DNA of 64,000 nucleotides from Fibrobacter sp. Its GTDB lineage: Bacteria > Fibrobacterota > Fibrobacteria > Fibrobacterales > Fibrobacteraceae. The position numbers were made by a program, and so were the translations under genes. The notes below the pieces were generated by a model that did no database searches, had not been told where the DNA came from, and worked only from the letters and a program-made list of their open reading frames with translations. The DNA is taken from NCBI GenBank assembly GCA_017642335.1, contig JAGCPF010000001.1, positions 105,463 to 169,462 on the forward strand, given 5' to 3'. The first letter of the stretch is position 1, and each line of letters starts with the position of its first letter. Positions 8,623-17,726 of this stretch are shown piece by piece.

Positions 8623-9972
8623 TTATTCAAGTTTGCGGACTAAACGCATGCCATTCATTCCGCGATATACATAGCCATGACAGTCACCACCAACACATAT
8701 CTGTTTTCCGCGGACTTCTTGAGAAGCTTGTATCTTCTTTTGGAACCAACATGTAGAACTCATCGTATAATCTGTAGAGAAACCACCACACTCTATAGGG
8801 AAAAAAACTTTTCCATCTTTTTCTTCAATAACTCTTTCATTAGCATTTCCATACACATCATACAAGCCAAATGGATTAGCATCACGTTTTGCAACAGCGC
8901 GAACACCGCCATCATATGAGTCACTTAAATCCCACTCATAGCGACGCGCAAGCAATGTATCATCGCCCCAAAAGAAATCTGATTGACGTCCTCCACTTTG
9001 TAAAAAAGTCCACTCCGAATTATACGGAATTCTATATCCGGTTTTAGAAGTATCCATAACCAATTTCCGATTATGATCGGGCCACGCTCCCATGACAATT
9101 CCTAAAACCACAGAATCATAGGGTGCATGATAGAAAATCGTATCTAAATGGTCGCGGTTGGATCTCCATACTGCAAATCTCATCATATCCCCGCTAGAAA
9201 TTTCTGCCGGATAATCTAGAAGGGCCGTTGAATCCTCGGTCGAATAGAAAGACAAATCTATCTTCTCACTACACGCTTCCTTGCAAAAATATTTCTTTTT
9301 GTCGGTATAGTTCTCACCACATTCCTGCTTGCATACCTCTCTTTTTAATTCAAAAGCTTCCCTAATGGTAAATTCCGTCTTGTCAACAATAAGATCCTGC
9401 TTGAGAGACGTTGTTTTCCATTTTTCCTTTAACCTGGGTGCCCCAACATAATCCCGCTGGGGAATCCAAACCTTAGACAGCGAACCACTCATTTCCACAA
9501 TCGTCTGGTTCACCAAAATCCAGCTAGTATCGGCATCAGATAGGTCATCCTGATTTTTCGCAAAAAGCACTAAGATACTTCTTGCATAAGGAGAGCCCTC
9601 AACAAGAACGCAATTTTTTGAATCAACAGAGGCCGCACCATTAACAATCCAGGTTCCCTTTGCTGTATTTATTTCGGGGCAAAGCTTTATCCCTTCGTTA
9701 AGATTCACCTCGTACCAGCGCTTGTGCCCTTTTGACTTGACATAGCCCTTTTTAATAAAGTCGCTCGCATTAGTTTTCTTTCCAGTGTCTTGCGCCACAA
9801 AACATCTTTTACTTGGGCATTTCTTCGAATTTAACTCCGACAAAGAGCCCATTTTAGTCAGCAGATGCCCTTCTGCATCATAAACATTCAACCCCTGTTG
9901 TGCAAAACAGGATATACAGGCAATTAATATAATGTTTACTAAAATTCTCTTCACCATCACCTTCAAATTCAT
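8623..9972 (-). CDS. Secreted protein with FGE-sulfatase (SUMF1-like) domain
   Basis: A 449-residue exported protein. The start at 9972 (second in-frame candidate) avoids a TTG-initiated extension; an ATG at 9957 is also possible and gives a compact signal peptide ending CISCFAQQ. The C-terminal third looks like the formylglycine-generating-enzyme/SUMF1 fold: RIPYNSEWTFLQSGG, FFWGDD, NPFGLYDVYGNANER and the terminal MNGMRLVRKL correspond to the usual run of motifs. The paired Cys of a catalytic FGE is not clearly recognisable, so this is more likely a structural SUMF1-fold surface protein than an enzyme. The central part is Cys-rich. AT-rich compared with flanking core genes. Confidence 0.75.
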   Translation of the reverse strand: MNLKVMVKRILVNIILIACISCFAQQGLNVYDAEGHLLTKMGSLSELNSKKCPSKRCFVAQDTGKKTNASDFIKKGYVKSKGHKRWYEVNLNEGIKLCPEINTAKGTWIVNGAASVDSKNCVLVEGSPYARSILVLFAKNQDDLSDADTSWILVNQTIVEMSGSLSKVWIPQRDYVGAPRLKEKWKTTSLKQDLIVDKTEFTIREAFELKREVCKQECGENYTDKKKYFCKEACSEKIDLSFYSTEDSTALLDYPAEISSGDMMRFAVWRSNRDHLDTIFYHAPYDSVVLGIVMGAWPDHNRKLVMDTSKTGYRIPYNSEWTFLQSGGRQSDFFWGDDTLLARRYEWDLSDSYDGGVRAVAKRDANPFGLYDVYGNANERVIEEKDGKVFFPIECGGFSTDYTMSSTCWFQKKIQASQEVRGKQICVGGDCHGYVYRGMNGMRLVRKLE

Positions 9973-10007
9973 GATGCGTATCAATCACAAATTAATTCAT
10001 TTATAAC

Positions 10008-10041
10008 AAAAAAGCAAGAAAGTCCGCCGGGCAGGCGGACT
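10008..10041 (-). terminator. Rho-independent terminator
   Basis: AGTCCGCC (10021-10028) pairs with GGCGGACT (10034-10041) around GGGCA. On the minus strand it is followed by TTCTTGCTTTTTTG. It ends the TIGR02147/lipoprotein transcript. Confidence 0.8.
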
Positions 10042-10071
10042 TATTTCCTCATTTTAAAGTGGTTTTCCTTG

Positions 10072-11274
10072 TTACGGCATCGATGCAGAGCTCATGGCCT
10101 CGGGCATTGATGCTGAAGTCACAGGGAAAGGCATCGATGCGGAAGACATGGATTCACCGCCTTGTGCGTCGAACGGTTCGTCTTCATCGTCTTGCACATT
10201 GAAGTACCCGTCTTCGCCGTCCATGTCCGGACAAATCGTATAGCACTTACCATTCAAGCTATTTTCGCAAGCAGTGTAGCATGATTGCATTGACGTGGAA
10301 CTCATTGTCCCATCCACCGAGGCAGAACTCATAGCCTCGGGCATCGAGGCCGAAGTCACGGGGAAAGGCATCGATGCAGAAGACATGGATTCGCCGCCTT
10401 GCGGGTCAAACGGGTCGTCATCATCGCCTTGTACATTGAAGTACTCTTCTTCGCCTTCCATGTCGAGGCAAATCCTCTTGCACTCCATATTGTCAAACGG
10501 ATTAGCGACCGTGTCTTTCGAAGAAATATTCTCCAACGGATTCGTGCATACAATGGAGCACTGCGGGCCCTCTGCCACCACCAAGGAATCGCACCGCGCC
10601 TTATAGTAGTAATCTGCCTCATGCGTCAGCACTTCCGGGGTAATGGCCAGACCGAACAGAGGCACAGCGCAGGCGACCTGGAGGTGCCTAAAGTCATTAC
10701 AACCGGTTCCATCTTTATAATCCCTGAATACGCCATACAACGATTCACAACGCTGCCGGAATGCCGTAAGGTCCGCTTCGCAATCTATTTTGTCTTCTTC
10801 AAACCAATAGGTATTTTCAACCTTTTCTATCAAGACCTCGTCCTTTGTCAACAAAAGACTGGTTTCCATGTAGTCCGCGCTACTTCCGGTAAAGAGCATC
10901 TGGGTGCCAGATTCTTCTTCGTAATAGGTAACGTTGCATCCCTGCCGGCTATAATAAACTTCGCCCGAAGTCTCGAAATCATGGGCTGTTTGCGGCACAG
11001 GAATTTGAACGGACGGGTCATCAATTTCCACTATACCTGAATCTAACCTTACCACATTCTCGGTTTCCACGGTTCCGCCGCCACCAGATTCCATAGTCTT
11101 GAGGATGCTATCCATGATGGCTTTTTGTCCTGCAGAAGGTTCCTGGGGCAAAACGGACAGTCTAGTGTCAAGGTCGCCAGCCGGTTCCGTCGTCACGCCG
11201 GCACCCTCTTCCGAAGAACATGCCGCGAACAAGGCCAGCGAGAAAACGATTCCTATATATTTCTTCTTATCCAT
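10072..11274 (-). CDS. Lipoprotein with acidic SSASMP-type tandem repeats (TIGR02147 partner 1)
   Basis: A 400-residue lipoprotein (LALFAAC lipobox, Cys19). The middle is Cys-containing and unassigned. The C-terminal ~130 residues contain two copies of a roughly 55-residue unit: a Cys pair, an acidic YFNVQ segment, PFD.QGGESMSSASMPFP and TSASMPEAMSSAS. At DNA level the copies are near 10075-10205 and 10320-10450 and are highly similar. The last unit stops abruptly. Its ATG overlaps the end of the upstream TIGR02147 gene by 8 bp (ATGGATAA), so the two are translated as a pair. I recognise no enzymatic domain; a cell-surface display or adhesion role is only a guess. Confidence 0.8.
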   Translation of the reverse strand: MDKKKYIGIVFSLALFAACSSEEGAGVTTEPAGDLDTRLSVLPQEPSAGQKAIMDSILKTMESGGGGTVETENVVRLDSGIVEIDDPSVQIPVPQTAHDFETSGEVYYSRQGCNVTYYEEESGTQMLFTGSSADYMETSLLLTKDEVLIEKVENTYWFEEDKIDCEADLTAFRQRCESLYGVFRDYKDGTGCNDFRHLQVACAVPLFGLAITPEVLTHEADYYYKARCDSLVVAEGPQCSIVCTNPLENISSKDTVANPFDNMECKRICLDMEGEEEYFNVQGDDDDPFDPQGGESMSSASMPFPVTSASMPEAMSSASVDGTMSSTSMQSCYTACENSLNGKCYTICPDMDGEDGYFNVQDDEDEPFDAQGGESMSSASMPFPVTSASMPEAMSSASMP

Positions 11275-12097
11275 GATTTTCCTCCTGCCGCCTTGTCAGC
11301 GGAAACAATTGTAAATTCAACCTGTAAACTTGTTCACCGTGCTTGTCTTCACTCGCGATGGCGACGACCTTCTGTCTGAACTTTTCCGCCTCGCACGCAA
11401 TACGGCGGTACGTATCGCGAGAAATCCCCATAGTGGCACCCGCGAAGCTGCGATCTTCGACGGGGACGTTATCTATCGCGTCCATCGCCAACTTGGCCAT
11501 CTGCCTGTGCATGGGGCGCATAGCCGGGGGCACCATTCCCGCGACGCCCATCACAACCTTCTCGGTCTGCTCGTAATGGTATTCGTCGTGTTTCTTGAGC
11601 AACCCCATCTGGATCAGAAAATCGAGAGTCTTCCGGATTTCGGTCGCGCTGATTTCCGGGTAGCAGAGCTTGGACAGTTCCATCGGTTTCGCGCCGGGAT
11701 TCATGGGAGCGAGTTCTCGCAGCACCGGGTTGTACCATTCGCTAAAGTAAGCGTAGGCATCCGCCGACAGCGTACGCACCTTGTTTTCCTTCGCGAGTTC
11801 ACGCATTCTCTTCAACGCGGCATTCTTTTTTGCCTCGTCACCGGAATCGGCGAACACGACCATCTGGGCAAAGTATTCCTTGGCGCTCCCTTCGAGTTCC
11901 ATTGCCATAGCGACACGTTCCACGCCCACCTTGGAAAGGCGGGTTTTCCCATCGCACACCAACTTCATGTAGTTCGACGAAGAGAACCCCGCCAAATGCG
12001 AGAATTCCCTCCACGAGAAGGCGGAACAGCGCTTGCGTTCTTCGTAGAACTCCTGCATGTACCGCCTGTAATCAAGATATTCGTATATTGCTTTCAT
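11267..12097 (-). CDS. TIGR02147 family protein (DUF4423), module 1
   Basis: A 276-residue protein of the Fibrobacter paralogous family TIGR02147. It starts MKAIYEYLDYRRYMQEFYEE, followed by the conserved FSWREFSHLAGFSSSNYMKL region that looks like a helix-turn-helix, then AYFSEWYNPVLRELAP, the NPGAKP loop, and the C-terminal ISRDTYRRIACEAEKFR / QVYRLNLQLFPL block. No signal peptide: cytosolic. Probably a DNA-binding regulator; no biochemical function is known to me. It overlaps the downstream lipoprotein gene by 8 bp. SD-like GAGGT precedes the ATG by 7 nt. The upstream 190 bp and the first codons are duplicated at 16.6 kb. Confidence 0.92.
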   Translation of the reverse strand: MKAIYEYLDYRRYMQEFYEERKRCSAFSWREFSHLAGFSSSNYMKLVCDGKTRLSKVGVERVAMAMELEGSAKEYFAQMVVFADSGDEAKKNAALKRMRELAKENKVRTLSADAYAYFSEWYNPVLRELAPMNPGAKPMELSKLCYPEISATEIRKTLDFLIQMGLLKKHDEYHYEQTEKVVMGVAGMVPPAMRPMHRQMAKLAMDAIDNVPVEDRSFAGATMGISRDTYRRIACEAEKFRQKVVAIASEDKHGEQVYRLNLQLFPLTRRQEENHG

Positions 12098-12476
12098 AGG
12101 TTTGACCTCGACAACAATATATCTCTTTCAAAACACAAAATCAATGATTTTGAGCTAAAATCAAAAGATTTTACAGAAATCCTAAAAATTCAAGCGTATA
12201 TAACACAAGTCGTGGTATATGCAGATATCGTCGAAAAACAAAAAAAGATCCAGTCAAGAAATTGACTGGACCGAGGCATTTTGATTAATGAACTTTCTTG
12301 CGGGGCAATGGCACGGCAAGCCCATTCTCGAACCGCACGATTGTCGGCGTGCGGAATTCGTCGGCATACTCCTCACGCCATTTGCCGCTACGGATCAGGT
12401 TGCCGTTCAAGTCGAACGCACGGAACTGCATTCCCTGTATAGGAACCTGCGGCACGGGAGATTTCAAGGACAGCGG
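12085..12476. repeat. ~390 bp direct repeat, copy 1
   Basis: Spans the first five codons of the TIGR02147 gene, its upstream region, a terminator and the 3' ~190 bp of the secreted protein gene at 12285-13097. A close copy lies at 16617-17002 in the same orientation. Identity is nearly complete over the coding 3' end and slightly lower in the intergenic part. Confidence 0.85.
12238..12270 (-). terminator. Rho-independent terminator
   Basis: TCCAGTCAA (12249-12257), loop GAAA, TTGACTGGA (12262-12270); on the minus strand a T-rich run follows. Ends the 13094-16366/12285-13097 operon. A copy lies at 16765-16796. Confidence 0.85.
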
Positions 12477-13097
12477 AGTTTCTCCTTCAAACAACTCGGG
12501 GCATTGACGCACCGAGTCGACAAGGCCGCAAAAATAAACATCATGTCCCGAGCGCTGATAAAAACAAAAGCCCGCAACAGGAACATATATATCAGCGACA
12601 TCTTCATTATGGGGCAAACCGTACATTACAGAATACAAACCTGACGTTCTCCTTTTCCCCATCACAGCAACAATATGCCGAATCAGCGAATCCGCCTCCG
12701 AGGCGCTACCGCCAAATACACCGGCATTTTGAAGACGCAAAAATTCATCAATAACGACATCCTCTACAAGGAAGGGCGACCCCATACTATCACATTCTGC
12801 TTTTGACGAACAAAATTTGAAGAACGTGAGGACATCTTCCGTAACGAACACCATAATCGTTGAATCTGACCGCGAAATATAGGCCCAATATACCGAATCT
12901 ACCGAGCTTAGATTTTTTACTGGAGGGTCAAGCAAGGGCATCTTCGACATATCCAAGCGATGTTCGTCAAACAGGTTGATCTGTGTCGCCGGGTACATGA
13001 TATCAAGTTGCCCGTTACCTATTACTTCACATTCCTGTGCATGGAGTTGAAGTGTTGCGCACAGGCAAGCGAAGAACAACGGAATTACTTTTTTCAT
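12285..13097 (-). CDS. Secreted protein, C-terminal-cassette family, copy A
   Basis: A 270-residue exported protein (signal peptide ending LQLHAQECEV). The body has conserved Cys positions (FKFCSSKAEC, FCF, YFCGLVDSVRQC) shared with copies B (16811-17626) and C (17727-18548). The last ~60 residues (LSLKSPVPQVPIQGM, FDLNGNLIRSGKWREEYADE, TIVRFENGLAVPLPRK) are almost identical in all three; the FDLNGNLIRSG phrase resembles the end modules that sort secreted proteins in phyla with a type IX secretion system, which is inference. The ATG overlaps the stop of the 1090-residue protein (ATGA), so they form one operon. No known enzymatic family recognised. Confidence 0.82.
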   Translation of the reverse strand: MKKVIPLFFACLCATLQLHAQECEVIGNGQLDIMYPATQINLFDEHRLDMSKMPLLDPPVKNLSSVDSVYWAYISRSDSTIMVFVTEDVLTFFKFCSSKAECDSMGSPFLVEDVVIDEFLRLQNAGVFGGSASEADSLIRHIVAVMGKRRTSGLYSVMYGLPHNEDVADIYVPVAGFCFYQRSGHDVYFCGLVDSVRQCPELFEGETPLSLKSPVPQVPIQGMQFRAFDLNGNLIRSGKWREEYADEFRTPTIVRFENGLAVPLPRKKVH

Positions 13098-16000
13098 ATT
13101 CCCTCCATGCTTACAACTAAATCTGTTTGAATTGGACTGAAATCAACGTGATAAATCTTGGCATACTGGTGTACTGTAATATTATTTGCAAAAATCTTCC
13201 CATAGAACAACTTTCTTGACTGAGCTATAATCACATCCGAATAAGGAGCAACAATACTTCCCGCAACCATATTTTCAACATACATTCTTTTTCCTCTAGC
13301 ATGCTGAACAAGTTTAAAGCCCTGTGCAATAAATGGATACTGTTCAGGCTCGTTAAGAGTCTTTGCTCGCCAAGTAAAATCCCCGCTTACATGTATCACA
13401 GTTTCTCGACCAGGTAAATTAAACATGACATTCGATCGGGGATCCAACTGAATAGAACCCGTGTAAACCGTACCAGGAGGAATATAAAGAAGTCCACCCC
13501 CCTCAACCTTCACTGTCGAATAGATGCCAGAAGATAAAACACGGACCTCTCCATCGTGAACAACGAAGTCATATACAAATGGTATCACTAAGTCATCTAC
13601 TGCATAATTACGAGGATAAAAATTGAGGTCCCAAACATCATATGTATACCTCGAAATACCTTTATCAATAGTCGCACCATTCTGCAAGAAAATATCGTCT
13701 ACATTAGATCCTTCAATAAGATACACTCCTCCGCGCACATGCGTATTACTACGAAGTATAACGTTTCCTCGGGATAAAATGTCACCCACATCCGCTCGCG
13801 CCCCAACGTTCACCGCATATTCTCCATTCAAGCCAAGTGCCGCAGATGCAATGATGCAACGACCCGTCTGCATTCGGCCATTATAACAGACCACACCATC
13901 ATTGTAACGCAACTCAGACAATGCATACAAAGTTACATGTTCAGCGTTAGACATTGCAACGACTTGGTCTGCATCTTTAGCATAAACATCTGTTTCATAG
14001 TTATCTCTTAGGCCATTAGCATTAATATCTTCTTGTCCATCCAATCGTCCATCATTGTCAGAATCAGGATCCCTCTCCGCACGCAAGGCTTCACCATTTT
14101 CATCAACATCACCATCAATATTAGCAAAAACTTCCACAGAAACGCCCAAATCCAGATCATCAGGCGTTAATTTTGGATATGGTTCTCGTATTGTATAAGA
14201 CATTATTTCCGTTTTATCAAAAATTCCATCGCCATCGGTATCGGGATTATTAGGATCTGTATGGAATCGATGAATTTCATCAAAATCAAGAAGAGTGTCT
14301 CCATCAGCATCAAAAATTTCATCAAAATCCATAATCCCATTGTTATTGTTATCCTCATAAAGTTCCGATTTACGTGCCATTTTTCCATACAACTTAGGAT
14401 CACTCATAATCCAATATCCAAAATCCGCCTCATTTGAATGATACTTATCTATTCGTCGCCATTCTACAGTTCCATCATTATCTATGTTTAAGAAACGATA
14501 AACATACTCTTTCCTTTTATTGCTATATACCACAGCATCAATTACCATAACATGAAAAGTTTCATCCACAACAACCAAATTACCGGCAGCTAAAGCACCT
14601 AACAGAACTGCATCCGATGGCATTCCATCTGAATAAGTAAATTCACCTGCGTAAGGATCTAAATTCATCACCCACGGTATAACAGTTCCAAAACTTCCAC
14701 CTCCTGCTTTATCATGCGGAAATGCATTTAAAATGGGATTCTCTAAAGAACTCATATTAATTTTAAAATGGAACTTTATTTCATCCTGCGTTAGGTTACC
14801 TCCATACTTATGATTCACCATTGCTGCAGCAACGGCCCAGCATCGCCAACTCTCTTCTGGATCATTATAATAATGATTTATATCACGGAATCGACGATTG
14901 CCTAATCCATCCACATATCCTGTAGAATTGTGCGGTCGATCCCAATCCGCTTCAATAATATGTTCTCCCCACTTAAGATCAAGCATGTACGAGTCCTTTC
15001 GAGCAGCAAGCGGACTAACCTGTAAGTCGTAAACCGGCGTTTCTGTACCATCCAACACACCCACTTCAAAGTAACAATAATAATCCAAAGGAATATAAGC
15101 ATTCCAAGAAGTAACCGCACCGGAGTAATCTTCCCCTTCAGTACCAACTGGATTTACCAACCAAAGATATTTTCCTTCCCCCAATTGTTGTGCCATCCGG
15201 TTTCTATCCGTATAACCATGATATACTAACGTAGTATCATTCGCATTTAACACTGTAACTTCGTAAAATCGAGCCCCAGCAACAGTATTCCAAGCAAGCA
15301 TCGTTTCTTCCATATTCCGCTTGTATATGAAACAACTATCCCAAAGAGAAAGAGGTTCAGCATAAGGCCACTGCGAAAAAGGAGAATCAATCATTTTTTC
15401 TCGGAACTTATTCCAGCTGATAATGGAATCACTCCCATCCATAATGACAGCTCGGAAAAAATCGCCCATGCGATAAACAGACACAGGTCCTACAACATCA
15501 TCGCTCGTTGAGGTATTAAAGAAATAGTCTGGATTAATTATCTTATTCTCAACTTCAAGTAAATCTGCATAATTGCCCCGGTCACCCCAAGCAATGTAAT
15601 CTAGGGGCACCGAATCTTGATACAAGATAAATTCACCAACATTTCCAAAAGATAATCCCGATATCGTCGTCACAACACTATCATTAGAGCAATTCGAAAT
15701 TTGGCCACTACAAACACGTAATGTAGACCTAGCCCCAAGCGTTATCCCACCTAAGGAATAAAGATTGCCAGAGGCATCTTTGATTTTAACCCCATTCAAA
15801 GAAACCGCAGAGCCACCGTAGTTCTGGAGTTGAACCCAAGGAGATGCAGAATCTGCCGTTTCGGGCCGCAAACCGACAAATCGGAGTTTCAACGCTCCTT
15901 CTGACGATAGGTTACCCGCAATTAGGTTATCACCCGAATACACGCCATAGCTTGCCGCTTCTGCAAATTCAGCACCGGGACACCCAGGCACGCTTTCTTT

Positions 16001-16366
16001 ATGGATAGATCCCCAACCCGAACGATGGACTCCAACACTAATTCCAGTTGCGTCAGGAGTATTTCCTGTACCGAGAACGGGGACGTTGACTTTTAGCACG
16101 ACAGTCGTGTCATCAAATTCTTCTAATTGCGCGGACAGATTACCCATGTAATAAGGCTCTATCACAAAATTGTCTGCCGGCTGTTTTTTCAAATAATACT
16201 TGACCTGAATCCCATTGTATTGCCGGCCCGAATTGTTGACGACACGCAGTCGCAATCCCAACATTTGATCGTTAGTAGGTTGTTCGTCCTTCACTTCAAC
16301 GCGAATAGATTCACTGGCCCATGCCATACAAGACAAAATGAACAAGACAAAAAGGCCTTTTTTCAT
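13094..16366 (-). CDS. Large secreted multidomain protein with C39/papain-like peptidase core
   Basis: A 1090-residue exported protein (signal peptide LFVLFILSCMAWAS; SD AAGGAG 7 nt before the ATG). Domains in order: an N-terminal beta-rich module like those binding carbohydrate (~20-130), a lamin-tail-like region (~165-260, WVQLQNYGGSAVSLNGVKI), a papain/C39-like peptidase with Cys509 in ESWRCWAVAAAM, His605 in DETFHVMVID and a possible Asn627/Asp629, then Ca2+-binding thrombospondin-3/EF-like repeats from about residue 672 (DNNNNGIMD, DTDGDGIFD), and a C-terminal beta-helical stretch (~880-1060, GNVILRSNTHVRGGVYL) similar to polymer-forming repeats. Probably an extracellular protease or adhesin. 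Operon with copy A. Whether the peptidase is active is not certain. Confidence 0.82.
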   Translation of the reverse strand: MKKGLFVLFILSCMAWASESIRVEVKDEQPTNDQMLGLRLRVVNNSGRQYNGIQVKYYLKKQPADNFVIEPYYMGNLSAQLEEFDDTTVVLKVNVPVLGTGNTPDATGISVGVHRSGWGSIHKESVPGCPGAEFAEAASYGVYSGDNLIAGNLSSEGALKLRFVGLRPETADSASPWVQLQNYGGSAVSLNGVKIKDASGNLYSLGGITLGARSTLRVCSGQISNCSNDSVVTTISGLSFGNVGEFILYQDSVPLDYIAWGDRGNYADLLEVENKIINPDYFFNTSTSDDVVGPVSVYRMGDFFRAVIMDGSDSIISWNKFREKMIDSPFSQWPYAEPLSLWDSCFIYKRNMEETMLAWNTVAGARFYEVTVLNANDTTLVYHGYTDRNRMAQQLGEGKYLWLVNPVGTEGEDYSGAVTSWNAYIPLDYYCYFEVGVLDGTETPVYDLQVSPLAARKDSYMLDLKWGEHIIEADWDRPHNSTGYVDGLGNRRFRDINHYYNDPEESWRCWAVAAAMVNHKYGGNLTQDEIKFHFKINMSSLENPILNAFPHDKAGGGSFGTVIPWVMNLDPYAGEFTYSDGMPSDAVLLGALAAGNLVVVDETFHVMVIDAVVYSNKRKEYVYRFLNIDNDGTVEWRRIDKYHSNEADFGYWIMSDPKLYGKMARKSELYEDNNNNGIMDFDEIFDADGDTLLDFDEIHRFHTDPNNPDTDGDGIFDKTEIMSYTIREPYPKLTPDDLDLGVSVEVFANIDGDVDENGEALRAERDPDSDNDGRLDGQEDINANGLRDNYETDVYAKDADQVVAMSNAEHVTLYALSELRYNDGVVCYNGRMQTGRCIIASAALGLNGEYAVNVGARADVGDILSRGNVILRSNTHVRGGVYLIEGSNVDDIFLQNGATIDKGISRYTYDVWDLNFYPRNYAVDDLVIPFVYDFVVHDGEVRVLSSGIYSTVKVEGGGLLYIPPGTVYTGSIQLDPRSNVMFNLPGRETVIHVSGDFTWRAKTLNEPEQYPFIAQGFKLVQHARGKRMYVENMVAGSIVAPYSDVIIAQSRKLFYGKIFANNITVHQYAKIYHVDFSPIQTDLVVSMEGI

Positions 16367-16563
16367 TCAAATCTCCTTGAATACAGGTTGTCTGTCTATT
16401 TTCAACTGCAATTTATCAACAGACTAATTTGAATATAACACAGGCATGTTAAAAAAACAACAACTTTATGTTGTCAAAATAATTACATTGTTCGTTATAA
16501 TTAAAAAATGGCGTTTTTTGCAAATTTTTAGCAAGTTCTACATTTACTCAACATCAATAATCT

Positions 16564-16629
16564 TCATCGATTTCGAATGACGTTGCGCTGTTGCAACATT
16601 TGAGCAAACTCTCCATATATTGCCTTCAT
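16564..16629 (-). pseudogene. Remnant of a TIGR02147 gene start
   Basis: The codons read MKAIYGEFAQMLQQRNVIRN and end in TGA at 16564-16566. The first five residues and the upstream ~190 bp copy the start region of the TIGR02147 gene at 12097; the sequence diverges completely after MKAIY. This is a decapitated copy left by duplication of the flanking block. The remaining stretch 16367-16563 is AT-rich and I see no gene in it. Confidence 0.65.
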
Positions 16630-17002
16630 AGGTTTGACCTTGGCAATAATATAACGCTTTCAAAACACACGTTTTTGAGCTAAAATCAAAAGATTTTACA
16701 GAAAAACTAAAAATTCAGACGTAAATAACATAGGTTGTGGTATATGCAAATATCGTCAAAAAACAAAAAAAAGATCCAGTCAAGAAATTGACTGGACCGA
16801 GGCATTTTGATTAATGAACTTTCTTGCGGGGCAGTGGCACGGCAAGTCCATTCTCGAACCGCACGATTGTCGGCGTGCGGAATTCGTCGGCATACTCCTC
16901 GCGCCATTTGCCGCTACGGATCAAGTTGCCGTTCAGGTCGAACGCACGGAACTGCATTCCCTGTATAGGAACCTGCGGCACGGGAGATTTCAAGGACAGC
17001 GG
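16617..17002. repeat. ~390 bp direct repeat, copy 2
   Basis: Second copy of the block at 12085-12476, in the same orientation, 4.5 kb away. It ends at the same codon (ggacagcgg) where the protein-coding parts of copies A and B begin to diverge. Confidence 0.85.
16765..16796 (-). terminator. Rho-independent terminator
   Basis: Same hairpin as at 12238-12270: TCCAGTCAA, GAAA, TTGACTGGA, followed on the minus strand by a run of eight T. Confidence 0.85.
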
Positions 17003-17626
17003 ATATTGTTCCCGAAACGAAGGGCCACACTGACGCACCGAGTCGACAAGGCTGCATAAATACGGACGAGGAGCTATCCAATCGTAAGTACAGTATTTTC
17101 CACTTGTAAGAAATATTTCTGCCGTATCTTCATTCTTTCTAAACATGTTATAGCTTACCGAGGCCAACCCAGACGGTCGAATACCTGACATTTTTTCAAG
17201 AATATGATGAATCACGGAATCCGCCTCCGAAGCGGTACCGCGAAACACTCCCGCTTCTTGAAGCCGCATAAATTCATCAGCAACAACATCCTCCACGAGA
17301 AAACGCTTTTCCAAGCTATCACATTCTATTTGTGAACCACAGAATTTGAAGAATGTAAGACAGTCCTCAGCCACAAAAATCATGACCGTTGAATCTAACC
17401 GTGTTTGATAAGCCCAGTAAACCGAACTCAAGTTGCTAAAATTTTCTACCGTCGGTTCAAGTAACGGCATTTTGGCCATATCCAAATGATTATCATCAAG
17501 TAAATTTATTCTTGTCGCCGGATATGTGATATCTAAATGTCCATAACTGACCACTTCACATTCCTGTGCATGAAGCTGCATCGCCATGCAAAAGCAAACA
17601 AAAAATGCTAAAGCGAATCTTTTCAT
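16811..17626 (-). CDS. Secreted protein, C-terminal-cassette family, copy B
   Basis: A 271-residue exported protein; signal peptide MKRFALAFFVCFCMAMQLHA. Its 3' ~190 bp is nearly identical to copies A and C. Its 5' ~55 bp and upstream ~80 bp are nearly identical to copy C only. The middle ~500 bp is diverged from both although the proteins remain alignable (YPATRINLLDDNHLDM, FKFCGSQIEC, LVDSVRQC). It is followed by the shared terminator and a TIGR02147 remnant. Function unknown; four or more conserved Cys suggest disulfide bonds in an extracytoplasmic domain. Confidence 0.82.
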   Translation of the reverse strand: MKRFALAFFVCFCMAMQLHAQECEVVSYGHLDITYPATRINLLDDNHLDMAKMPLLEPTVENFSNLSSVYWAYQTRLDSTVMIFVAEDCLTFFKFCGSQIECDSLEKRFLVEDVVADEFMRLQEAGVFRGTASEADSVIHHILEKMSGIRPSGLASVSYNMFRKNEDTAEIFLTSGKYCTYDWIAPRPYLCSLVDSVRQCGPSFREQYPLSLKSPVPQVPIQGMQFRAFDLNGNLIRSGKWREEYADEFRTPTIVRFENGLAVPLPRKKVH

Positions 17627-17689
17627 ATTCCACCCACGCTTATCCGACCAACCGTTTTATAAATATAACCTCAAACAGGTCTAAAAAGC

Positions 17690-17726
17690 TAGTGCTCAAA
17701 TTCGCGGATTTCGTACCCGGCATTTT
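17690..17726. repeat. 37 bp copy of the 3' part of the 21965-23545 glycosyltransferase gene
   Basis: tagtgctcaaattcgcgg followed by atttcgta.ccggc.tttt matches 21990-22026 with two mismatches. It lies outside any coding frame here and abuts the shortened end of copy C. Confidence 0.85.

Noticed and set aside
8623..9972. Active formylglycine-generating enzyme
   Set aside because: The fold motifs are visible but the catalytic Cys pair is not in the expected context and no sulfatase gene is nearby.
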